Origin: Hyalangium versicolor
Lineage (GTDB): Bacteria > Myxococcota > Myxococcia > Myxococcales > Myxococcaceae
Length of the DNA: 64,000 nucleotides
Reading direction: 5' to 3'
Assembly: GCF_020103695.1 (NCBI RefSeq)
Contig: NZ_JAHXBF010000007.1
Location: forward strand, 398,536-462,535
Within the stretch, counting starts at the first letter, position 1; each line of letters opens with the position of its first letter. Under the pieces are notes generated by a model. The model did not search any database and had not been told where the DNA came from. It saw only the letters and a program-made list of their open reading frames with translations. This document shows, one piece after another, positions 58,174-64,000 of the stretch. Position numbers and translations under genes: made by a program.

Positions 58174-59442
58174 ATGCAGCGATTTGCAGTTCAATGGATG
58201 GGGATTGGTGCGAGCTGTCTCTTCCTGGCCCTCTGGGCCTGCAGTGATGATCCGGACACGACTCCCACGCCGGATGCAGGAGTCGAGACTGACGCCGGTA
58301 CCGATGGGGGGACGCAGGAGCCCACGGACTGCACGACCGCCGGGACTCACATCGAGCAGGTGGTCTGCGCGTCCAACGCGTTCCTCGCCACGCTGACGGA
58401 GGCAGAGAAGACCACGGTCCTCCTCTCCTGGACGGACCAGGTGGCCAAGACGCGCTGGAGCAACCTGCCCGGCGTCAATCGCAACGGGTTGAAGTTTGGT
58501 TCGCTGAGCGCCGCGAGCAAGGCGGCGGCACTGCACCTCGCCTCGCTCGTGCTCTCCAGCGAGGGCTATTCGGACATGACAGGCGTCTTCGCGGCGGATG
58601 ACTACCTCAACAGCGTCGGCGGCGCGGGTGGCGGAGATGGCGGCATGGGACCGCCGAACGGTGGAGATGGCGGCATGGGACCGCCGAACGGCGGAGATGG
58701 AGGTATGGGACCGCCGAACGGTGGAGATGGCGGCATGGGCGGTGGCGTCGTCCTCGCGTACTCCTCGGCCAACTACGTCATCGCGTTCATCGGCACGCCG
58801 TCCGCCACGGGCAGTTGGATGCTCCAGATTGGTGGCCACCACATGGCCTACAACGTGACGTTCCTCAACGGTACGGGTTACCCGACGCCCTACCATCTCG
58901 GCTCGGAACCCAAGACGGCCTTCACACTCGATGGCAGCACCTACGCGCCCCTGGCCGACGATGGCGACGCGATGATCGCCTTGTATGGCTCGCTCGACGC
59001 TACACAGTTGGCCAATGCCTACCTGACGGGCACGTTCTCCGACGTGGTGCTGGGGCCCGTGGAGTACCAGAGTGGGAGCTACTCAAAGGTGGTCTTCCCC
59101 ACCCAGGCGGGTGTGCTCGTCTCCAGCCTGTCCGAGAGCCAGCAGGCGCTGGTGACCGCGGCCATCCGGAAATGGGCGAGCGACTTCGCACCTGCGATAT
59201 CCGATTCGCTCGTGGCGGCCTACACCTCGCAGGAGGCCTACGCGCATACCTACGTGGCCTGGGGCGGCGATCAGGCCGCGGGGCCCAACGTGGACGTCAA
59301 TGGCACCTATATGCGCATCGACGGGCCGCGCGTGTGGATCGAGGTGGCATGCCAGGGAGGCGTCGTCATCCGCGGCGCCACGCACTACCACACCATCTAC
59401 CGCGACAAGCTCACCGACTACGGTGACGAGCTGAGGCAATGA
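58174..59442 (+). CDS. DUF3500-family lipoprotein
   Basis: A 422-residue protein. Signal peptide and lipobox LWAC, then a Thr/Pro/Asp-rich linker. The conserved DUF3500 features follow: TEAEKTTVLLSWTDQ, KTRWSNLPGVNRNGLKFG, QIGGHHMAYNVTF and a C-terminal THYHTIYRDKLTDYG. The His-rich positions (GGHH, HTYVAWGG, HYHTIYRD) suggest a metal site. A DNA repeat inserts GDGGMGPPNG units at about residue 154-189. The ATG at 58174 follows ggagcgaacc; an earlier start at 58138 is weaker. It overlaps the HupE-like gene by four bases (ATGA). Confidence 0.85.
   Translation: MQRFAVQWMGIGASCLFLALWACSDDPDTTPTPDAGVETDAGTDGGTQEPTDCTTAGTHIEQVVCASNAFLATLTEAEKTTVLLSWTDQVAKTRWSNLPGVNRNGLKFGSLSAASKAAALHLASLVLSSEGYSDMTGVFAADDYLNSVGGAGGGDGGMGPPNGGDGGMGPPNGGDGGMGPPNGGDGGMGGGVVLAYSSANYVIAFIGTPSATGSWMLQIGGHHMAYNVTFLNGTGYPTPYHLGSEPKTAFTLDGSTYAPLADDGDAMIALYGSLDATQLANAYLTGTFSDVVLGPVEYQSGSYSKVVFPTQAGVLVSSLSESQQALVTAAIRKWASDFAPAISDSLVAAYTSQEAYAHTYVAWGGDQAAGPNVDVNGTYMRIDGPRVWIEVACQGGVVIRGATHYHTIYRDKLTDYGDELRQ
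58633..58740 (+). repeat. 30-bp in-frame tandem repeat, 3.6 copies
   Basis: Unit ggagatggcggcatgggacc plus gccgaacggt (30 bases) encodes GDGGMGPPNG. Copies at 58633-58662, 58663-58692, 58693-58722 and partial 58723-58740. Only a few third-position differences separate them, so they are recent or conserved by homogenisation. It lies in a surface-exposed linker of the DUF3500 protein. Confidence 0.9.
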
Positions 59443-60743
59443 GCGGCCTTTCCTCCAAAAGCCCAGCGAGGAGCGGGGCGCGAGTGTTGGGGCTCGCGCT
59501 GCTCCTCGTAGGGATGGCTGCCCGAGCCCATCTCGTGCGCAACACGGCCGTGATCCTCGACGTCGGGGAGCACGCCGTGGAAGCCGAGATCCAGGTGCCC
59601 CTGGATCAACTGTCGCTCGCGCTGACGCGGTCCTTCACCGCGGTACCCGAGGACGTGATCCGCCAGCGCGAGGCCGAGCTGCCGGGCTACTTCCGGGAGC
59701 ACCTCGGGGCCAGCACACCCGACGGACGTCCGTTCTCGGTGGAGGTAGGGGCCGTGGGCGTACAGCACGTGGAGGACGGAGAGTGCCTGGTGGCCCATGT
59801 GACGCTCCGGCCTCCGTCGGGAGCCTCGTCGCGTGTGTTCACCCTCACCGACACGGTCGTGATGCACGAGGTGATGAACCACCGGGCGCTGGTGTCGGTG
59901 CGGCGCGACTTCCACCACGGACTCTTCGGGGAGAATCAGGAGATGGTGGGCTCGGTGAGCGCTCAAGCCCCGTCACTGGCCCTCGATCGGACGCAGGGCT
60001 CCTGGTGGAAGGGATTCCGAGCGGTCTTCCTGCTGGGCACGCGCCACATCGCCGAGGGGACGGACCACCTGCTCTTCCTGCTCGTGCTGTTGCTGCCCGC
60101 GCCTCTGCTAGCGCGCGCGGGGAGCTGGGGAGAGCGGGACCGCCTGCGCTCGAGCCTCAGCCGGATCCTCGGGGTAGTGACGGCCTTCACCGCGGGCCAC
60201 TCGATCACGCTGGCGGCCGCCGCGCTGGGAGTGCTCCGCCTGCCCAGTCAACCCGTGGAGGTGCTCATCGCGGTGAGCATCCTCGTGTCGGCGGTGCATT
60301 CCGTGCGGCCAATCTTCCCGGGCCGAGAGCCCTGGGTGTCCGCGGCATTCGGGCTGGTGCATGGCCTCGCGTTCGCGACGGTGCTCGCGGACCTGGGATT
60401 CGACTCGTGGGCGCTGGCATCGAGCATCCTGGGCTTCAACCTGGGCATCGAGGCGATGCAGGCCGCGGTGGTGATGCTCGTGCTGCCGTGGCTGTTGCTC
60501 TGGAGCCGCGCACCCGGATTCACCGTCCTGCGCATCACGGGCGCAACGGTGGCCGGTGCTGCCGCGTGTGGGTGGGTGCTCGAACGCGCGCTCGGGGTCA
60601 GCTCGCCCCTGGGACCATGGATCGAGAGCACGGCAGCACATGGCTGGGCGGGGCTCGTCATCCTCGCCACCACGTCGCTGGGGCTATACGCCTGGGGCCG
60701 GATGGGACGGCAGGGCTCTCACGCACAGGCCGAGAGCGCCTGA
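59439..60743 (+). CDS. HupE/UreJ-family membrane protein (HupE/UreJ_2-like)
   Basis: A 434-residue protein. A signal peptide (LALLLVGMAARA) and a 170-residue beta-rich outside domain precede seven or so membrane helices. The helices carry FLLGTRHIAEGTDHLLFLL with a His/Asp metal motif, AFTAGHSITLAAAALG and VHGLAFA, FNLGIEAMQA. HupE and UreJ are nickel or cobalt permeases; this longer form with an N-terminal domain has an unknown substrate. Translation is coupled to the DUF3500 gene by ATGA. It ends nine bases from the convergent hpd. Confidence 0.87.
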   Translation: MSGLSSKSPARSGARVLGLALLLVGMAARAHLVRNTAVILDVGEHAVEAEIQVPLDQLSLALTRSFTAVPEDVIRQREAELPGYFREHLGASTPDGRPFSVEVGAVGVQHVEDGECLVAHVTLRPPSGASSRVFTLTDTVVMHEVMNHRALVSVRRDFHHGLFGENQEMVGSVSAQAPSLALDRTQGSWWKGFRAVFLLGTRHIAEGTDHLLFLLVLLLPAPLLARAGSWGERDRLRSSLSRILGVVTAFTAGHSITLAAAALGVLRLPSQPVEVLIAVSILVSAVHSVRPIFPGREPWVSAAFGLVHGLAFATVLADLGFDSWALASSILGFNLGIEAMQAAVVMLVLPWLLLWSRAPGFTVLRITGATVAGAAACGWVLERALGVSSPLGPWIESTAAHGWAGLVILATTSLGLYAWGRMGRQGSHAQAESA

Positions 60744-60752
60744 GTCCATTCC

Positions 60753-61829
60753 TCATCGACGAGGCGCTGTTGCGCTCCGCGCCTCGTCGAACACTCCGCG
60801 CCGGGTCTGGTCCCGCTCGATGGAGCGGAACAGCGCGGAGAAGTTCCCCTCTCCGAACGAGAGGTGGTTCTTGCGCTGGATGATCTCGATGAAGATGGGA
60901 CCGATGATGTTCTTGGTGAAGATCTGCAGAAGGTACCCCTCCTCATCGCCATCCACGAGCACCTGACGGCGGCGGATCTCCGCGCGGTCCTCGGTCACCT
61001 GTGGAACGCGTTCGAAGACCTCGCGGTAGTAGTCATCATCCATGTCGAGCATCTCGATGCCCGTGCCCTCCAGGGCGCGCAGCGAGCCGAGGATGTCGTT
61101 CGTGAGGAACGCCAGGTGCTGGACGCCCGGCCCCTTGTACTCCTCGAGGTACTCGTTGATCTGGCTCTTCTTCTCGTCCGCCTCGTTGATGGGGATACAG
61201 AACGTGCCGCAGGGAGAGCGCAGCGCATACGAGGTGAGTCCCGTCTTGACGCCCCGGATGTCGAAGTACCGGACCTCGGTGAAGCCGAAGATGTCTTTGT
61301 AGAAGGAGGCCCACCGTCCCATCGTCCCCTTCTCCACGTTGTTGGTCAGGTGATCCAGGAGCGTGAAGCCCTTGGAGGGCACACGCACGGGCTCTGGGTG
61401 CGGGACGAAGCCGAGCCGCTCCCACTTGTCCGGAGCCGTGGCGCCCTCCATCAGATAGATGAGGCTCTCGCCGATTCCGTAGACAGCGGGCACCGGCTTC
61501 CCCTCTCGGAAGAAGAGGTCACCCTCGGTCCGCGAGCGAGCCCCGCGAGCCACCGCCGCCTCCTGAGCCTTGCGGCCGTCATGCACGCGCCAGCCCATGG
61601 CGCAGATGGAAGGACCGTGCAGCGAGGCGAAGCCCGAGGCGAACAAGGCACTGCCCCGGTTGAGCAACAGCCGGATCTCCCCCTGCTCGTACAGGTCGAT
61701 GCGGCGGCCAGGGTGGTGCAGGGTCTTCGAGAAACCGAAGGCCCGGAAGAGGCGGTCGAGCCGCTCCGGCTCGGGCGACGCGAACTCGATGAAGTCGATG
61801 CCTTGCAGGCCTACAGGGTTGAGGCTCAT
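60753..61829 (-). CDS. hpd: 4-hydroxyphenylpyruvate dioxygenase
   Basis: A 358-residue HPPD that converts 4-hydroxyphenylpyruvate to homogentisate in tyrosine breakdown. Iron ligands appear as LLDHLTNNV (His), VQHLAFLTNDI (His) and GPIFIEIIQRK (Glu). FEGNFSALF-like ending reads GEGNFSALFRSIE. The start at 61829 fits the family; the open frame to 62036 overlaps the divergent LysR gene. The LysR box lies in the divergent region, so it is likely controlled by that regulator. No homogentisate dioxygenase gene is in the window. Confidence 0.96.
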   Translation of the reverse strand: MSLNPVGLQGIDFIEFASPEPERLDRLFRAFGFSKTLHHPGRRIDLYEQGEIRLLLNRGSALFASGFASLHGPSICAMGWRVHDGRKAQEAAVARGARSRTEGDLFFREGKPVPAVYGIGESLIYLMEGATAPDKWERLGFVPHPEPVRVPSKGFTLLDHLTNNVEKGTMGRWASFYKDIFGFTEVRYFDIRGVKTGLTSYALRSPCGTFCIPINEADEKKSQINEYLEEYKGPGVQHLAFLTNDILGSLRALEGTGIEMLDMDDDYYREVFERVPQVTEDRAEIRRRQVLVDGDEEGYLLQIFTKNIIGPIFIEIIQRKNHLSFGEGNFSALFRSIERDQTRRGVFDEARSATAPRR

Positions 61830-61911
61830 CCGTGCTGTCTCCGTCCGGGACGTCCGTTCTCCCTGCAAGCTAGGAACGGGCCTGGACTGAAGAAAGCACA
61901 AAGCACTGCCA

Positions 61912-61938
61912 GAGATTGTCAGCGGGATGCACAATCTC
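61912..61938. promoter_or_regulatory. LysR box (T-N11-A) between hpd and its regulator
   Basis: GAGATTGT and ACAATCTC form a perfect 8-bp inverted repeat around an 11-base centre, so it is T-N11-A. It lies just before the preferred LysR start (61942) and 83 bases upstream of the hpd start. It suggests the regulator binds here to control hpd and itself. Confidence 0.75.
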
Positions 61939-61941
61939 CCC

Positions 61942-62829
61942 ATGAATCTCACCCTGGAGCAGGCCCGTGCCCTCGATGCACTGGCCGCACATGGCACGTT
62001 CGCCGCCGCGGCCAAGACGCTGCGCAAGGGGCACACCGCCGTGCTCTACGCGCTGCGCACGCTGGAGGAGCAGACCGAACTCGTGTTGCTGGATCGGCGC
62101 GGCTATCGAACCCGCCTGACGCCTGCGGGCGAGCGGGTACTCGAGCACTGCCGCAAGCTCCTGGCGGTCGAACGGGAGCTGGAGGCCACCTGCGCGGAGA
62201 TCCGCACGGGCTGGGAGCCCACCCTGCGCATCCTCTTCGACGGCATCTTCCCGGCCGAACCGCTCCTGCGGGTGGTGAAGCAGCTCAGAGCCGAAGGCGC
62301 GAGCACCCGCTTCCACGTCTCGGCGGAGTTCCTCACCGGAGTCGAAGCGGCGTTCCTCCGGGACGAGGCGGACCTGATGGTGTCCCTGCTCCCGCCGACC
62401 CTGCCAGACCTGCGCTCCTACAAGCTGCCGGACCTGAAGGCGGTCCTCGTGGCCCACCGCTCCCATCCACTGGCCACCCAGCGAGGCCCCCTGAAGAACG
62501 AGGATCTGGCCCGGCACCTGCTCCTCACGGTGCACGGCTCGGATCCCCGGCTCCAGCTCAGCACCGGAGCACTGGAAGGCCGCTCCACGGTGCACCTCAA
62601 TGACTTCGCCGCCAAGAAGACCGCCATCCTCGAGGGGCTGGGCTATGGCTGGCTGCCGGAGCACCTCATGGCCCGCGAGCTGCGCCGGGGAGAGCTCAAG
62701 GCGTTGAAGCTCACCCGTGGCGCCACGCACCTCTTCCACCCGTACCTGCATCACCGTTCCGGCGTACGGCCAGGCCGGGCTGCCAGCCGTGTCGTGCAGG
62801 CCCTCACGGGCGCGGAGCCCTCACCTTGA
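61942..62829 (+). CDS. LysR-family transcriptional regulator
   Basis: A 295-residue LTTR. The helix-turn-helix is LEQARALDALAAHGTFAAAAKTLRKGHTAVLYALRTLEE (shown in parts: HGTFAAAAKTLRKG and YALRTLEEQ). A linker and a substrate-binding domain with ILFDGIFPAEPLLRV follow. The start at 61942 is preferred over 61927 because a perfect T-N11-A box (61912-61938) would otherwise overlap coding sequence. It is divergent from hpd, so it probably senses tyrosine-pathway metabolites. Confidence 0.93.
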   Translation: MNLTLEQARALDALAAHGTFAAAAKTLRKGHTAVLYALRTLEEQTELVLLDRRGYRTRLTPAGERVLEHCRKLLAVERELEATCAEIRTGWEPTLRILFDGIFPAEPLLRVVKQLRAEGASTRFHVSAEFLTGVEAAFLRDEADLMVSLLPPTLPDLRSYKLPDLKAVLVAHRSHPLATQRGPLKNEDLARHLLLTVHGSDPRLQLSTGALEGRSTVHLNDFAAKKTAILEGLGYGWLPEHLMARELRRGELKALKLTRGATHLFHPYLHHRSGVRPGRAASRVVQALTGAEPSP

Positions 62830-62933
62830 CCACTCCCCGATGCTCGCTGGCCTCCTCTCCAGGCTGGGTGGGCCTGGGGCTCCGCTTGCACAGCAGGGCT
62901 GCCAATGCAGACCTTGCCTCCAAGGAGAGCAAC

Positions 62934-63278
62934 ATGCCTCGTGGAGACAAGAGCAAGTACACGGATAAACAGAAGCGTCGCGCCGAGCACATCGCCGATG
63001 GCTATGTCGAGCGAGGAACGGGTGAGCGAGAGGCGAAGCGCCGCGCCTGGGCCACGGTGAACGCGGAGTCTCACGGCGGCGAGAAGCCTGGTGGCTCGGG
63101 CTACGGGCAGCCAGAGACCCATCAAGCATCTCGTCGCGGAGGCCAACGCAGCCAGGCCTCGCGAACCCCCACCCAACGCTCGCGCGCGGCGAAGAAGGCG
63201 GCCGCCACCCGCCAGCGCAAGTCGGTCCAACGCAGCGTGGCGGCCAAGAGGGCCGCGGCGAAGCGCAAGAAGAACTGA
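62934..63278 (+). CDS. Small protein with histone H1-like basic tail (annotated elsewhere as plasmid stabilization)
   Basis: A 114-residue product. Residues 1-60 read PRGDKSKYTDKQKRRAEHIA, GYVERGTGEREAKRRAWATVNAE and HGGEKPGGSGYG, a pattern common in small proteobacterial proteins named plasmid stabilization protein. The C-terminal half is a Lys/Ala/Arg tail (AAKKAAATRQRKS, AAKRAAAKRKK) that likely binds DNA. The ATG has aaggag at nine bases. No toxin or plasmid gene lies near. Convergent with the O-methyltransferase. Confidence 0.78.
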   Translation: MPRGDKSKYTDKQKRRAEHIADGYVERGTGEREAKRRAWATVNAESHGGEKPGGSGYGQPETHQASRRGGQRSQASRTPTQRSRAAKKAAATRQRKSVQRSVAAKRAAAKRKKN

Positions 63279-63284
63279 CCGGCG

Positions 63285-63944
63285 TCAGCCCACCACGCGA
63301 ATCAGGCAGAAGCCGTCCCACCCCTTGGAGCCGACCGTTTGGATGGCCGTGGCGGTGACGCGCGGCTCCGCGGCAATCATCTCCATCATGCGGCGGATGC
63401 CCTGCACCGTCGCATTCCCCTGGGGCTCCACCACGGCGCCCGAGCGGACCACATTGTCCACGACGATCACGCTGCCAGGCCGGGTGAGCTTCAGCGCCCA
63501 GGCGAAGTAGTCGGGGTTGCTGGGCTTGTCCGCGTCGATGAAGACGAAGTCGAACGGCGCCGCGGGCTCCAGCTTCGGCAGGAGATCGATGGCGCGGCCG
63601 ACCTGCACCTCCACCTGTCCTGACAGCCCGGCCCGCGCCAGGTTCTTGTGTGCCACCTCGGCGTGCCGAGGTTCGTACTCCAGGGTGATGACCCGCCCTT
63701 CCGGTGGGAGGGCCCGCGCGAGCCAGATCGTCGAATACCCGCCCAGTGTGCCGACCTCGAGGATGCGTTTCGCGCCGATCATCCGCACCAGGAGGTGCAG
63801 GAGCTTGCCCTGGTTCGGCGCCACGTTGATTGAGGGCAGGCCCGCGGCATGGCTATCCGCCAGGGCCTGCTCCAGGATCGGATCGGCTTCGACCAGCGAG
63901 CTCACGAGATAGTCGTCGACGGCGGTCCAGGACTCTGGGTTCAT
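63285..63944 (-). CDS. Class I SAM-dependent O-methyltransferase
   Basis: A 219-residue member of the caffeoyl-CoA/catechol type O-methyltransferases. SAM motif I is ILEVGTLGGYSTIWLARAL, the next acidic strand is RVITLEYEPRHAEVAHKNL, and the metal/substrate region reads FDFVFIDADKPSNPDYFAWAL and VIVVDNVVRSG. The ATG at 63944 has aaggagagg six bases upstream. Substrate unknown; such proteins methylate catechols in secondary metabolism. The region 63945-64000 is upstream and holds no further gene. Confidence 0.92.
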   Translation of the reverse strand: MNPESWTAVDDYLVSSLVEADPILEQALADSHAAGLPSINVAPNQGKLLHLLVRMIGAKRILEVGTLGGYSTIWLARALPPEGRVITLEYEPRHAEVAHKNLARAGLSGQVEVQVGRAIDLLPKLEPAAPFDFVFIDADKPSNPDYFAWALKLTRPGSVIVVDNVVRSGAVVEPQGNATVQGIRRMMEMIAAEPRVTATAIQTVGSKGWDGFCLIRVVG

Positions 63945-64000
63945 CGCATCCTCTCCTTCCGGCAGAACACACTCACGATTGTCGAGTATCATGCGAACCC

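Overview
The window is about 64 kb of very GC-rich DNA (my impression is near 70 percent, with strong G/C at third codon positions). Genes are packed tightly, many joined by ATGA or GTGA stop/start overlaps. The content points to a fruiting-body myxobacterium of the Cystobacterineae (Archangium, Cystobacter, Hyalangium or Stigmatella-like). The clues are a type IV pilus minor-pilin set behind a sigma54-type promoter, a TIGR04551-like outer-membrane protein, bacterial Ku, long FG-GAP/Ig lipoproteins and class III cyclases. This assignment is inference; no rRNA or tRNA is present to fix it. I found no insertion sequence, CRISPR array, tRNA or rRNA. No stretch over 300 bases lacks a gene.

Layout. 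1-10 kb: the end of a sensor histidine kinase, an SDR oxidoreductase, PBP1A coupled to a pseudouridine synthase, a pentapeptide-repeat protein, an Rpn-type nuclease, and a MOSC/metallo-beta-lactamase pair. 10-20.3 kb (minus strand): a DMT exporter and a CaCA antiporter, then a compact PqqD - giant Ig/FG-GAP lipoprotein - 47-residue peptide - HprK-like kinase - S24/S26-GNAT fusion run that looks like an undescribed peptide-modification (RiPP-like) locus. 20.5-28.5 kb: a Coa1-like protein, acyl-CoA dehydrogenase with EtfB and EtfA, an Ig-domain lipoprotein, a transaldolase and arabinose-5-phosphate isomerase. 28.6-38 kb (minus): mutM-mce, then a run from an outer-membrane protein through lptM-like, lysA, dapA, dapB, FAH-family and folK to a TPR protein. 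It supplies diaminopimelate/lysine and a folate step.

38-49 kb: an adenylate cyclase, Ku, an M48 lipoprotein protease, rubredoxin, YihY, MTA phosphorylase, a DMT exporter with queG, a cobalamin adenosyltransferase, and thyA-folA. 49-51 kb: a cytochrome c/FTR1 iron permease fusion behind an AT-rich palindrome resembling a Fur box. 52-55 kb: fimT-pilV-pilW-pilX minor pilins. 55-60.7 kb: an RnfD-FG-GAP-ASPIC fusion, a DUF3500 lipoprotein and a HupE/UreJ-type membrane protein that look like one module. 60.7-64 kb: hpd with a divergent LysR regulator and a canonical T-N11-A box, a small basic protein and an O-methyltransferase.

The best candidates for something new are the PqqD/HprK/peptide locus (12.2-20.3 kb) and the RnfD-ASPIC/DUF3500/HupE module (55.2-60.7 kb). 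All functional names rest on my reading of motifs in the translated sequence; no database search was run.
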